A stretch of 64,000 bases of DNA from Dromiciops gliroides. Taxonomy: Eukaryota > Chordata > Mammalia > Microbiotheria > Microbiotheriidae. Both the position numbers and the translations under genes were made by a program. Positions 45,236 to 57,142 of this stretch are shown one piece after another (position 1 is the first letter of the stretch; each line of letters begins with the position of its first letter). The stretch is taken from assembly GCF_019393635.1 (NCBI RefSeq), contig NC_057862.1, positions 415,941,669 to 416,005,668 on the forward strand, given 5' to 3'. Below the pieces are notes generated by a model. The model ran no database searches. It was not told where the DNA came from and saw nothing but the letters and a program-made list of their open reading frames with translations.

Positions 45236-45734
45236 GAATCCACGTTGAGGAATAGTACTGAGTAGAGTATGACTGGAAGGCCTGTAAGTGAAAAGAATAA
45301 TCTGAAATAAGGCTAGAAAGGTAGTTTGGGATCAAGTCATGGAGCCTGGAATACCAGACTAATGAATTTGTATTTTATCTGGTAGGCCATAGTGAACAGG
45401 ACCTGCCTGTTTTTGAGTAGGAGAGTGACACTGTCAGAACTGTTCGTGTTAGATACTTTGGCAATTGTGTTTTAAGGATGGACTAGAGGAGGTAGAGGCC
45501 CTGGTACCCCTACTTTCCCTTACCTTCCCATGGACATTAGAGAATACGAGATATAAAAGCCCACAGGAAAACTGGACAAAGAAAGCCTTCACTTGAAATC
45601 CAGTGCATGTCCTCGGGTCTGTTAGAGTTTGATAAATGTTGATTGAATGAAATTTTAGATTTTCTGACCCAAGACATGCCACTCAGCACAACTTCACAGA
45701 CCGGCTTTCATTAAGCAAAACAAAGAAGCAGACA

Positions 45735-45751
45735 CCCCCCCCCCCCCCCCC
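45735..45751 (+). repeat. Poly-C tract (17 C)
   Basis: An uninterrupted C17 about 100 bases upstream of the CpG island. Confidence 0.95.
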
Positions 45752-45839
45752 AGCAAGGAATTCACATACAATTTGTAGTGTACAGGTAACCAGGTAGGTC
45801 TACCCAAAGTAAATACAAAGTACTTTGGGGGTGGGGGTG

Positions 45840-47060
45840 AAGTGCCGCCCCAGGCAGGGATCAGGAAAGGCCAGGGATAAGAGGTGGCTCCAGAGGATAG
45901 CCTGGAAGCACCTAGGAAAACTTGGGCCGATTTTCTTCCGCCCCAGAAAGGAGTAGAGGGTGGGGGTGGGTGTGGAGGGGCTCCCGCTCCCGGGGGGCCG
46001 CCACCCGGTCAAGTCCGCAGTGGCGTCAAACCCGCTTCCCACCCGCGGCCTCTCGTGACACCGCCGCTCCCGCTCCAGGGCCCTGGCTTGCAGGAGGAGG
46101 CAGCGGCGACTGCCGAGACCCCAGGAAAGCAGAAGGACAGTCCAGGACTGGGGAGGAAAAGGGACAGCAGCTTCCTCCCAGGCCCCAGCGCCGCGGCTCG
46201 CGACTGGGGCTGCGCGAGTAGGAGGCGGAGTCCGGGTGACGAGTGACAGCTCTGCAGCCCTATCACCGCTGCCAGAGCTGCTACAGAAGCACCGCCCCCT
46301 CCTGCTTTCCCGGTAATTGGTCGCTTCTCCAGTCGTTGCCGCCCTCCTTTTCTCTCGCTCTCCTCGCGCCCTCCCTCCCATGCTTACCTCCCCCCCCCAG
46401 CCCCCTGTTCTCCACCGTGTTGCACATAGCTTCGCCGCTGCCTTATTCTCTCCCCTTCCCCCTCCCCTTCCTCCTCCGGTTCCTCCTCCCGGCTCCTCCG
46501 CCCCTTCCCTTCTTGGTGACTCTGAGCCATCTGCCGTGGCGGAGGGAATCGGAGGCGTAGTGGGGTGCGGGGTGTGAGGGGCGTGAGGAGGGTGTGCGAG
46601 GGTGAGTGTGGAAGTGTGAGTAGCCGCCTCTCTCCCCCGGCGCCGCTTCTTTGCAGGCGTCTTGCCGGGTCTGTGCAGTCTTGTGTGTGTGTTTCCCTCG
46701 CCTGCCCCTTCGCTCCCCGCCCCCTGGCACCGCCAAGCCCGGAGAGAGGACCCGCCAAGTCCGAGAAGACCTGTCGCCAACTCCCGCCGCTGCCCAGGAT
46801 TGTCGCTTCCCACCGACGGCCGAAAGGTGACATGCGTGTCCGGGATGGGTGTGTTGTGTTGTGGTGTGTGCTGTCGGGGGGGGGGGGAAGGGCGGAGAGG
46901 GTCAGGAAGCCACGCACATCTCGTGTCTGTGTGTTTTGTTTGTTCCTGCAGCCCGGCCGCGCGCCGTTGACCCTCCTCCCCTCCATTGGCCCGAGGGGCT
47001 CCCCTCCTTGTGCAAACAGCCCGGGGTGGTGGGAGTGGGCCTTGGGATGACCATTTGACT
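45840..47060 (+). promoter_or_regulatory. DPY19L3: CpG island promoter of DPY19L3
   Basis: The only strongly GC-rich, CpG-dense stretch in the window, with no interspersed repeats. It contains GC boxes, an inverted CCAAT (ATTGG, 46316-46320), a CRE-like GTGACGAGTGAC at 46237-46248 and long pyrimidine tracts at 46340-46510. It lacks an evident TATA box, as is usual for housekeeping promoters. It is the nearest such island upstream of coding exon 2. Long frames crossing it on both strands are GC-driven and not proposed as proteins. Confidence 0.85.
46520..46826 (+). other. DPY19L3: Non-coding exon 1 of DPY19L3 (approximate)
   Basis: The start is not determinable; transcription probably begins between 46250 and 46560. 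Two candidate donors are seen: GAGG/GTGAGT, with GT at 46602-46603, which has the stronger consensus, and AAAG/GTGACA, with GT at 46827-46828. The next acceptor is at 57861-57862. DPY19L3 has a non-coding first exon in other mammals, which fits. cDNA is needed to choose the donor. Confidence 0.5.
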
Positions 47061-47120
47061 GCTAATGATACAAAACTAGCTTTTAGTGGTAGCGTTTTGC
47101 TGGAGATGGGGTGGGAGGGG

Positions 47121-47178
47121 TGTTGTTGTCAGGGTTTGGGCTTGAGCTTGTGCCCCAGAGTATAGTAAGCATCTTATA

Positions 47179-47212
<34 letters not shown>

Positions 47213-47352
47213 AGATTTGGCCTTGGGATTGTTGCCCCAGAGTAGCAGGTGTCATATAGTGTGTTGGAATGGTAGTGGTTGTGCTGGGGGCGGGGTAGTG
47301 TTGTCAGGATTTGGGTTTGGGATCCGTTGCCCCAGAGTATAGCTGGCATCTT

Positions 47353-47394
<42 letters not shown>

Positions 47395-47550
47395 GGGGGC
47401 GGGGTGTTGTCAGGATTTGGGCTTCAGCTTGTTGCCTCAGAGTAGCAGGTGTCTTATATAGTGTATATGTATATATATGTGGGGCGGGCCGGGGGGGGGG
47501 CGGAGAATTTGGGCTTGAGATTGTTGCCTCAGAGTAGCGAGTGTCTTCGG
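47121..47550 (+). repeat. Degenerate minisatellite, about five units of 85-100 bp with internal (GT)n
   Basis: Each unit contains a variant of TTGTCAGGATTTGGGCTTGAG, then TTGCCCCAGAGTA, then GCAGGTGTCTTATA, then a GT or TA-rich run. Units begin near 47121, 47211, 47298, 47405 and 47505, the last being truncated. The GT runs at 47182-47210 and 47357-47393 are the longest. It follows the CpG island directly and lies in intron 1. Confidence 0.85.
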
Positions 47551-47872
47551 ACACAACTCTCACATGCCAGCATCGTAGATATTTATGATATAGAGGAAAT
47601 AAACATGTAAAGTATATAAAGTATTGTTTTTGTATAGTGATATTTAGTGGTACCCAGTTTAAAAAAAAAAAGCTAGTACCCTAGAGCACTCATTTATTTT
47701 GCAGAAGAAAAATTATTATTCTACAACCAGGGCTGGTTGGAAGGAAGCGCGGAGGGGGAGCCTTAGGATAGCATGGATTTGATGTTTGTGATTTTAAATG
47801 CTATGCTATTGAAGAATTTGTACACACTTGTGTATAATCTGAAGTCTAAGGGAATTGTACAAATATAAATAA

Positions 47873-47962
47873 TACATGGGTTCCAAAAGTCTTAGCGCAG
47901 TCGTGTTCAGCAGTTATTAAAGCTAAGAACTGCACCAAGACTTTTGGGACACCCCACATGTA
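47873..47962. mobile_element. Palindromic mariner-like MITE (90 bp)
   Basis: The left arm (47873-47901) TACATGGG, then TTCCAAAAGTCTTAGCGCAG, pairs with the right arm (47929-47962) ACTGCACCAAGACTTTTGGG, then ACACCCCACATGTA. The arms match over about 19 bases with two mismatches plus the outer TACATG/CATGTA. The left arm lacks about five bases of the outer end. TA at both extremities fits TA-targeted Tc1/mariner insertion. An RNA copy would fold as a hairpin of pre-miRNA size. Confidence 0.75.
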
Positions 47963-47999
47963 GGTGCACTGGGTGCTTAATCAAATAAAGTAAATAGAG

Positions 48000-48450
48000 G
48001 GAATAAAACCAAACTTGCTAATATGATGTTACATTCAAATGGATAGCTTTTTTAAATCCTCAAGAATGACTGCTGTTATTTTGCCTCCCCTTAATTTTAT
48101 TCCTTTTTATTTGACAGAGTTCTGTCTTATATGGAGTTTATCTGATGATTGTATTATTCTGTTCTTTAATATTTTATGTATTGTTAATGTTTGTTTATTT
48201 AAAGTTCAATTCTTTTCCTAGAATAAATATTTTATTGGATGGTAATTTTCATGTAAGACTAGTTACTTACTTGCAAAATTAACATGTGTAATATTTGACC
48301 CTAGTCATAAGTACATTTATACAAAGTACTTAACTTTGTAGGATGTTCACTAATGTTGTGGGCTAAGTTCACCTTTTCACCCTATTACTAGGATATTCTT
48401 ATTAAATTATGGATAAAAATTCAACTCATTATTCCATTATTTTAAAGTGT
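48000..48450 (+). other. Unassigned intron 1 sequence
   Basis: AT-rich with no named repeat or exon. Confidence 0.45.
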
Positions 48451-48454
48451 TTGT

Positions 48455-48595
48455 CGTTTTTTTTTGTTGTTGTTTTATTGAGGGGCAATGAGGGTTAAGT
48501 GACTTGCCCAGGGTCACACAGTTAGTGTCAAGTGTCTGAGGTAGGATTTGAACTCAGGTCCTCCCAAATCCAGGGCCACTGCACCCCCTAGCTGT
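48455..48595 (-). mobile_element. Short tRNA-derived SINE, diverged
   Basis: Antisense copy with a TTTTTGTTGTTG tail. The 5' part is shortened (GGGCCACTGCACCCCCTAGC). Confidence 0.82.
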
Positions 48596-48824
48596 TTCCT
48601 ATTCTAAAGTATTAAGTAGCTATTTAGTGCAGTGGAACAGGGTATTTCAAGGTAACTGTCATAGAGAATTTAGGATCTATTCTGCTTTTCCAATCAGTAC
48701 ACCTGATGACTTGAACTCACAAGCAGGGAGCAGGACTTCTATGATAGTGCTACCTTTGACCATCACTCTTTAATTCAAATGAATGTATTTTACATATGTA
48801 CATGCTAATAATAGTAATTTTTGT

Positions 48825-49090
48825 TATTATTAAGTGCCTCCCATGAACAGTACTAGGCACTGCTTGTACAAAATTGAAACATGGCATCTAGCCCCTGATC
48901 CCAGGGAGAGCATAATCTAACAGTGCACGTAACTCGAATACAAGTCCTGTGAGACATAGCTATCTAGGAGAATGAGAACTGAAGAAATGGCCTTTGGATT
49001 TAGCAATAGGAGATCATTAGTGACTTTTAAAAAGAGCAGTTTCTACATAGTTGTGTAGATAGAACTTAGATGGTAAAGAGGTGTTGTTTT
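48825..49090 (-). mobile_element. L2 LINE fragment, antisense
   Basis: TTATTAAGTGCCTCCCATGAACAG, ACTAGGCACTG and following body text match the antisense L2 3' end. Confidence 0.6.
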
Positions 49091-49159
49091 TTCATCTTAA
49101 AAGTATTGTAGGATTTTGCAGTTACATGTAAAGAAAGTTTTCAGTATTTGTTCTTTTTT

Positions 49160-49310
49160 TGTTTGTTTTGTGGGGCAGTGAGAATTAAGTGACTTGCCCA
49201 GGGTCACACAGCTAGTAAGTGTCAAGTGTCTGAGGCTGGATTTGAACTCAGGTCTTCCTGAATCCAGGGCCAGTGCTTCTTCCACTATGCCACATAGCTG
49301 CCCCCTCAAC
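49160..49310 (-). mobile_element. Short tRNA-derived SINE (WSINE1-like)
   Basis: Antisense copy. ATTTGTTCTTTTTT is present on both sides (49146 and 49311) as TSD. It inserted at the very end of the L1 that follows. Confidence 0.88.
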
Positions 49311-49324
49311 ATTTGTTCTTTTTT

Positions 49325-51300
49325 TTCCCCATATAAATATTTTATTATTTTCCAGTTATATTTAGAGATACTTTTCAACATTTGTTTTTATAAGATTTCT
49401 AGTTTCAAGTTTTTCTCCATCCCTCCCTTCCTTCCCCCCTCCCCAAGACAGCAAGTAATCTGGTATAGGTTATATATATACAATCACAGTAAACATATTT
49501 CTGCATTAGTCATGTAATGAGAGAAGAATCAGAGCAAAAAAGGAAAAACCTCAGAAAAGAAAAACAACAACAAAAACAAAAGAAGTAGTATGGTTCGATC
49601 TGCATCCAGATTCAACAGTTCTTTTTTTTTTTTTTTCTGGATTTGGAGAGCATTTTCCATCATGAGTCCTTTGGAACTATCTTGGACCATTGTATTGCTG
49701 AGAAGAATCAAGTCTATCACAGTTGATCAACACACAATGTTGTTGATACTGTGTACAATGTTCTCCTAGTTTCTGCTCATCTCACTCATCATCAGTTCAT
49801 GCAAGTCCTCCCAGGTTTCTCTGAAATCCACCTGCTCATCGTTTCTTACAGCACAATAATATTCCATTACATTCATATACCACAACTTGTTCAACCATTC
49901 CCCAGTTGATGGGCAGCCCCTCAATTTCCAATTCCTTGCCACCACAAAAAGAGCAACTATAAATATTTTTGTACATGTGGGTCCTTTTCCCTTTTTTTAT
50001 GATCTCTTTGGGAAAAAGGCCTAATAATGGTATTGCTGGGACAAAGGGTATGCAAAGTTTTGTTGCCCTTTGGGCATAGTTCCAAACTGCTCTCCAGAAT
50101 GGTTGGATCAGTTCACAGATCCACCAACAATGCATTAGTGTTCCAATTTTCCACAGCTTCTCCAACATTTATTATTTCCCTTTTTTGTCATATTACCCAA
50201 TCTGATAGGTGTCAGGTGGTACCTCAGAGTTGTTTTAATTTGCATTTCTCTAATCAATAGTGATTTAGAGCATTTTTTCATATGACAATAGATAGTTTTC
50301 ATTTCTTCATCAGAAAACTGCCTGTTCTTATCCTTTGACCATTTCTCAATTGGGGGATGACTTGGATTCTTATCAATTTGATTTAGTTCCCAATATATTT
50401 TAGAAATGAGGCCTTTATCAGAAGTACTGGCTATAAAAATTGTTTCCCAGTTTTCTGTCTCCCTTCTAACTTTGGATGCATTGCTTCTGTTTGTACAAAA
50501 CCTTTTAAATTTAATGTAATCAAAATCATCCATTTTGCATTTTATAATATACTCTATCTCTTGTTTGGTCATAAACTATTCTCCTTTCCAAAGATCTTAG
50601 AGGTAAACTATTCCTTCCTCTCCTAATTTACCTACGGTATCACCTTTTATGTCTAAATCATGTACCCATTTTGACCTTACTTTAGTATAAGGTGTAAAAT
50701 GTTGGTCTATGACTAGTTTCTGCCATACTGTCTTCCAGTTTTCCCAGCAGTTTTTGTCAAATACTGAATTCCTATCCCAGAAGCCGGAGTCTTTGGGTTT
50801 ATCAAACGGTACATTACTAAAGTCATTTACTACCGTGTCTCCTGTGCCTAACCTATTCCACTGATCCTCACTCTATTTCTTAGCCAGTACCAGATAGTTT
50901 TGATGACTGTTGCTTTATAGTAAAACTTCGGATTTGGTACAGCTAGCCCACCTTCCTGTGCATTTTTTTCATTATTTCCCTTGATATTTTTGACCTTTTG
51001 TTTTTCCAGATGAATTTTGTTATTATTTTTTCTAGCTCTATAAAATAATTTTTAGGTAGTCTGATTGGTATGGCACTGAATAGGTAAATTAATTTAGGTA
51101 GAATTGTCATTTTTATTATATTAGCTCAGCCTATCCATGAGCAATTGACATTTTTCCAATTATTTAGATCTGATTTGATTTGTGTAAAAAGAGTTTTGTA
51201 ATTGTGTTCATAGAGTTCTGGGTTTGTCTTGGCAAGTAGACTCCCAAGTATTTTATATTGTCTACTGTTACTTTAAATGGAATTTCTCTTTCTATCTCTT
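49325..51300 (-). mobile_element. L1 3' half, antisense, ORF2 remnant
   Basis: 3' UTR (49330-49640), then ORF2 C-terminal sequence on the minus strand in two frames (49836-50168 and 50135-50572, a -1/+1 break), continuing to about 51300. The C-terminal Cys/His-type region and CHMKKC-like block are recognisable. Nearly 2 kb; it is the best preserved L1 segment in the window but still frameshifted. Confidence 0.85.
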
Positions 51301-52098
51301 GCTGCTGGACTTTTCAACATTTGTTCTTAAAAGATTTCCAGTTCCAAATTTTTCTCCCTCCTTCCCTTCCCTCACCCCTCTCCAAGACAGAAAGCAATCT
51401 GATATAGGTCATATATGTACAATCACATTAAACATATTTCTGCATTAGTGATGTTGTGAAAGAAGAATCAGAAAAAAAAGGGAAAAACCCCCAAAAGAAA
51501 AAAAAAGTAGAAACAGTATGGTTCAATCTGCATTCAAATTCCACAGTTCTCTTTTTCTGGATGTGGAGAGCATTTTCCATCTCATGAGTCCTTTGGAATT
51601 GTCTTCTATCATTGTATTGCTGAGAAGAGCTAAGTCTCTCACAGTTGATCATCACACAATGTTGCTGTTACTGTGTACAATGTTTTCCTGATTCTGCTCA
51701 CTTCACTCAGCATCAGTCCACTTAAGTCTTTCCAGGTTTTTCTGAAATCTGCCTGCTCATCATTTCTTATAGCACAATAGTATTCCATCACATTCATATA
51801 CCACAACCTGTTCAGCCATTCCCCAGTTAATGGGCATGCCCTCGATTTCCAATTCTTTGCCACCATGAAGAGGGCTGCTATAAATATTTTGTACATGTGG
51901 GTCCTTTCCCCTTTTTTATGATCTTTGGGATACAGACCTAGTAGTGGTATTGCTGGGTCCTAGGGTATGCACAGTTTTATAGACTTTTGGGAATAGTTCC
52001 AAATTGCTCTCCAAAACGGTTAGATCAGTTCACAACTCCACCAACAATGCATTAGTGTTCCGACTTTTTCCACAGCTTCTTCAACATCTATTATTTTA
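51301..52098 (-). mobile_element. Second L1 3' end, antisense, adjoining the first
   Basis: It repeats the 3' UTR to ORF2 C-terminus order seen at 49325-50170 (TTCAACATTTGTTCTTAAAAGATTTCCAG, and on to CACTTCACTCAGCATCAGTCC). An 85-codon piece at 51639-51896 carries the MEYYCAIRNDE motif of the L1 ORF2 C-terminus. Confidence 0.85.
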
Positions 52099-52429
52099 GT
52101 AAAGGTTTGAAGAGTAGATGTATATGATGCCTTTCAAGGCCTGTAATCTTTTAGTACAGTTTTCTAATAGAATGCAATTATATTTAATGGTTAAATTTAG
52201 TAGAGATAAATGTAGTCTTGTTCTTGGATTCTAAACATATTCATAAGTACAGGATAAGAAAGGCATGGCAAGAAAACAATGTGGAAAAGATCTTAGATTT
52301 TTTGTGGATTGAAAATTCATTGTGAGTCAACAGTATGATATGACACCTAAGAAAGCATAGGTTGCATTTTGAGAAGCTGAGTGCCCAGAATTAAGGAAGT
52401 GATAGTACTGCTGTACTGTATTATTATGA

Positions 52430-52925
52430 CTTAGTCTGACCACATAGAGAATAGTGTGTTCCATTCTGGATGTCACATTTTAGGATGACCGTTGATAAGC
52501 CTGAGAGTATCTAGAAGAAGGCAACCAGGTTGGTGGTGAAGGACCAGGTCATATGACCATTAGGTGAAAAAGTTTAGAATATTTAACTTGGAGAAGAGAA
52601 TACTTACTGGGGACCCGCAATAGCTGTTTTCAAATCTTTGAAGGCCTCTCACATGGAAGAGGGAAGATTGTTGTATTTGGCCCAGAAGGCAGATCTAGGT
52701 GTATTGGGTGAAAGTTGCAGAGGCAAATTTAGGCTTAATGAAGTTAAAAAAAAAAAAACTTCTAATAAAGTTATTCAAAAGTAGAATGGGCCATATTGTG
52801 AGGTGTAATAGATATCTTCAGGAAAAGAAAGGCTGGATGATAATTCCCTAAGTATGTTGTAGAAAGAATTTATTTAACCTCAGATGACCTTTGAAGTCCC
52901 TTCCAAATCTGAAGTTCTGTTAAAT
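52430..52925 (+). mobile_element. CR1/L3-type LINE 3' end, sense
   Basis: CACATGGAAGAGGGAAGATTG, GGCCCAGAAGGCAG, GTTGCAGAGGCAAATTTAGGC and CTGAAGTTCTG follow the order of the CR1/L3 3' end. Confidence 0.7.
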
Positions 52926-54786
52926 ACCAATATCAGATAAAATGTTATAGTTCTTCAATATTATTCAAAATATATTTTGTCAAATGTTTTCTTTGTGCTC
53001 AACGTTATGCTTGGTGCTACAGGAAACACAAATATAATAAAAACAATTTGTCCTCAATAAATGTATAGTCTAGTTGAGAAGACATTTTTTAAGCAGTTCT
53101 TATCTGTCTTAGATATGTGTCATTCTGGGGATACTGATATTCAAATTACTATGGATTTAACTTTTAGAAAAACTAGCACTTTAGAAGGCTCACTTAAAGC
53201 CATTTTCTTGCAAATTGCTACATTTAGTAAAGGGTCAAAGAAAGTAGTGGCAAAAGTACGATTGCATATTAAGATATGCTGATGTGAGAAAATTAAGAAA
53301 TAGAATGGGGAGAAACATGGTGGACAACATTTGGATGGAATCAGAAAAAGAAATAATGTTATTAGAGTGCTCCACAGACAAACTAAGCAGAAAGAGAAAA
53401 TATATTCTGAGCTTAGGAGATAGACTGAAGTCTTACATAGTAATGATGGGGGGTTTCAATGATCTGGATTTCTGCTGAAACTCTCTGCCAAAAGAGAGTA
53501 ATTAATTTTTTCTTTATTTGCCTTAATGGTAATTTCATCCCCCCAAAAGTGAAAGAGATAATAAGGGGTAATTGTGTTCTGAAAGTTAGCAGTAATGAAG
53601 AACTGTTTGCTAGTGTGAGAATGATGGGAACTTTGAGAGGAAGTGACCATTCATTCCATTGTGGGATTTGTGAAATAGTAGAAGATGAAAGATGTGAATA
53701 GTCTGACAAGTATCTTATATTTTGCAAGAAGAAATTTCAAAGGGTTCAAAGGAAGGATAGGTAGGATCCCATGTACTAAAATTCTACAAGAGAAGTCAGC
53801 CCTGGAGGCATGAGAAACTTTCAAGAATGAAATTCCGAAGGCACAAAGAAAAACAATTCCATTGAAGAGGAAAAGAGAAGTTGTTCAAAGAAAAAAATGT
53901 AAATGAACAGGGAATTCATCTACTAGCTTAGAATTTTAAAATAAATCTATAGAAAATGAAAGCAAGGGCAAGCAATAAAAACTAAATACAAAACTGGAGC
54001 ACAATCCTATAAGATTATTGTTAGGAGTCCTAAATCTCAGAATGAACTGAGAGGAATGAGTAGAGCTAAGGCTTAAAAAAGGTGTTTTGGACTTTTTGTA
54101 AGCTATCTTGGGGAAAAGAGAAGAATAAAAGCTAGTTCTGCTCCCCAGGGTAGGTAGGATGTTGAGAACTAACAATGAAGAATAAAAATAGGAGTTAAAC
54201 TCTTACTTTACTTCTGTTTTCTCTGCCAAGAAGAATAATTTCTTCACCAAAAAGGTCCAGAACAAATATGACCAATAGGGAATTGATGGTCAAGATAAGT
54301 AGGGAAATAGTAAAGAAGCACCTAGCTTTTAATGAATTCAGGTCACTAGTTTCAGATGAACTGCATCCTCAGGTTATTGAAAGAACTAAAAAATGTGATT
54401 GATGAGTCACTGCTTTTGATTTTTTGAAAAATCATGTAGAATAAGAGAAAAACTACAGAATTGGAGAAGGGATATTGTTTTTCAAAGAAGACTAGAGAAT
54501 ACATTTAGAAAACTATGAGTCAATAAGCTTGACTGACTCTTGGAAAAATTCCAACATATTATTAAAGGAGTAAAAAGGATAGTTAGTGAACACTTAGAAA
54601 GAGAAGCACAAGCTCTCAAGAACTTGCTTGACTTCAAGAACAGATCCTGTTAGACTATTTTTTTTTTTTTGACGTGGTTACTAGACTGGTAGACTGGGGG
54701 GCATATGCTATAGATGTGGTTTACCTAAGAGTTTAGTAAAGCATTTGACAATGTTTCATGTTTTTCTGGACAAGATAGAAAATAGG

Positions 54787-55010
54787 CAGGGCAGATAGCT
54801 GAATGGAGTACTGGACTTGGAGTCAGGAAGACTCATCTTCGTGAGTTCAAATCTGGCATCAGACACTAGCTGTCTGACCCTTAACGCTGTTTCCCTCAGT
54901 TTGCTCATCTGTAAAATGAGCTGGAGAAGGAAATGGCAAACTGCTTCAGTATCTTTGCCAAGAAAACCCCAAATGGGTTCAGGAAGAATAGGACTCAACT
55001 GAAAAACTAT
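54787..55010 (+). mobile_element. Mar1 CORE-SINE
   Basis: Head, CORE and full tail (GTAAAATGAGCTGGAGAAGG, TTTGCCAAGAAAACCCCAAATGGG, GGACTCAACTGAAAAACT). Confidence 0.88.
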
Positions 55011-55484
55011 CTAAGTATACTCAGGTGAAACGAGCTGGTCAAGTGACTAGACTCAAAAAGTCACTAATGGGTTTAAGTTGTCTTAAAAGAGGGCATCCAG
55101 TGGAGTGCTTGGCCCAGTGAAGGTAACTTTAAAAAAAAAATTAATGACTTGGATAAAGGCATAGATATAATGCCTATTAAATGTTTAGCATACACAGAGC
55201 TGGGAGGGATAGCTAAATCATCGAATGACATAGGATTCAGAAAGATCATGAAAGGTTAGAATAGTGGATTGAATCTAGGGAGAAGTGTAGCACCTTAAAT
55301 TGGGTCTATAAATCAACTTTACAAGTTTAAAATGAGCAAGGTGTGGCTAGATAGCGATTCTCACAAAGATCTGGGCAGTTTAGTGAACTATAAAACTCAA
55401 TTTGAGTCAGCAGTATAAAATAACAGTCAATAAAGCTAATGCATAATGAGAGGCTTTGTGACTGGTCTAGGGAAATGAAAGTCA

Positions 55485-55673
55485 ACCGGCATTTATTAAG
55501 TGCTTACCTGACAAGGTTCTGCTAAGTACTGGGAATACAAAGAAAAGCCCTTCTGCCTGTAAGGACCTTACATTCTAATGAGGCAGACAGCTTGTAAATA
55601 ACTAGGTCCGTGGAAGATATATACAGTATAAATGTAAGCTAAGCTGAGAAAGGAAGGCATCAGGGCAAATCTT
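55485..55673 (-). mobile_element. L2 LINE 3' end, antisense
   Basis: GGCATTTATTAAGTGCTTACC and GGACCTTACATTCTAATGAGG belong to the antisense L2 terminus. Confidence 0.7.
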
Positions 55674-55820
55674 TTTTTTTTTTTTTTTGTGGGGCAATGG
55701 GGGTTAAGTGACTTGCCCGGGGTCACACAGCTAGTATCAAGTGTCTGAGGCCGGATTTGAACTCAGGTACTCCTGAATCCAGGGCCGGTGCTTTATCCAC
55801 TGTGCTATCTAGCCGCCCCC
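55674..55820 (-). mobile_element. Short tRNA-derived SINE (WSINE1-like)
   Basis: Antisense copy with a T18 tail. The 13-bp TSD CAGGGCAAATCTT is at 55661-55673 and 55821-55833. Confidence 0.93.
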
Positions 55821-56168
55821 CAGGGCAAATCTTGAGTTTGTGTTCAGTTCTGGTTTCCATATTTTAGGAAGGAAACTGCTGACCTAAAATGTTCAGAAGA
55901 AGGCAACTAGGACTTTGAGAGGTCATACAATTTGAGAATGAATTGAAGGAACTAGAAATGTTTAGTTGGGGAAAGGGGAGAACATTTGGAGAAAGGCTAT
56001 CACTGGGTAGAAGTTGCTAACACAAATTTTAGCTTGCAGTAATGGAAAACTTCCTAACTATGAGAGCTGTCCCAAAGTGGAAAGGGGTACCTCCAAGCAA
56101 TGGGTTCTCCTTCATCTGTGGTATTGGGCAAGGGCTAAATGACAGTTTGCCTGGTATGTTTAGAAGGA

Positions 56169-57142
56169 GTTGGTTTTTTAAAAATAATAAACATTTTTAT
56201 TTATAGTTTTGGGTTTCGATTTTTATCCCTCCTTTCCCTGCCCTCCCCCCTCCCCGAGTCAGCAAACAATCATATATGGGTTACATGTGTATGATTATGT
56301 AAAACATGACCATATTTGTCATTTTGTATAAGAAAACTCGATTAAAAGAAAAAAATGAAAGAAAGTGAAAAATAGCATGCTTCAGTCTGTTCTATCAATA
56401 TCATTTCTTTCTTTGGAGGTGGATAGATAGTATGTTTCATCAATAGTCCTTTGGGATTGTCTTGGATCATTGTATTGTTGAGAATAGTTAAGCCATTCAA
56501 AGTTCTTCATCAAACAATGTTAGTGTCTCTGTGTAACAATGTTCTCTTGATTCTGCTCCAAGCCTTTCTGAAGTCATCCTGCTTGTCATTTCTTATAGCA
56601 CTATAATATTCTATCATCATCATATACCACAGTTTGTTTAGCCATTCCCTAATTGATGGACATTCCTTTGATTTCCAATTCTTAGCCACCACAAAATGAG
56701 CTGCTATAAATATTTTTGTACAAATGGGTCTTTTTCTCTTTTTGGAGCTGTCTTTAGGATATAAACCTAGCAGTGGTATTGCTGGATCAAAGGGTATGCA
56801 CAGTTCTATAGCCTTTTGGGCATAGTTCCAGTAGCTTTCTCACATCCCCTCCAACATCCAATATTTTCCATTTTTGTTATATTTGCCACTCGGATAGGTG
56901 TGAGGTGCTACCTCAGAGTTGTTTTAATTTGCATTTCTCTGATCAATAATGATCCAGAGCATTTTTTATATGAGTATAGATAGCTTTGATTTCTGTGTCT
57001 GAAAACTGCCTGTTCATATCCTCAAATTTATCAATTGAATTGGGGAATGACTTGTATTTTTATAAATTTGACTCAGTTCTCTATACATTTGAGAAATGAA
57101 GCCTTTATCAGAGATATTTGTTTCAAAAATTCTTTCCCAGTT
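56169..57142 (-). mobile_element. L1 3' end inserted in CR1
   Basis: Antisense 3' UTR and ORF2 C-terminal part (a 60-codon piece at 56510-56692 keeps the EYYSAIRNDKQ motif). The TSD TTTAGAAGGA is at 56159-56168 and 57143-57152. Confidence 0.88.

Noticed and set aside
45800..46813. 337-codon minus-strand frame and several overlapping 85-200 codon frames in the CpG island
   Set aside because: Frames are long on both strands because stop codons are rare in GC-rich DNA. Composition is Arg/Gly/Pro/Ser low-complexity, and no domain or splice evidence supports a protein.
53061..53727. Cluster of 64-104 codon frames on both strands
   Set aside because: They lie in a decayed CR1/L3 LINE, and no frame is longer than expected by chance in such sequence.
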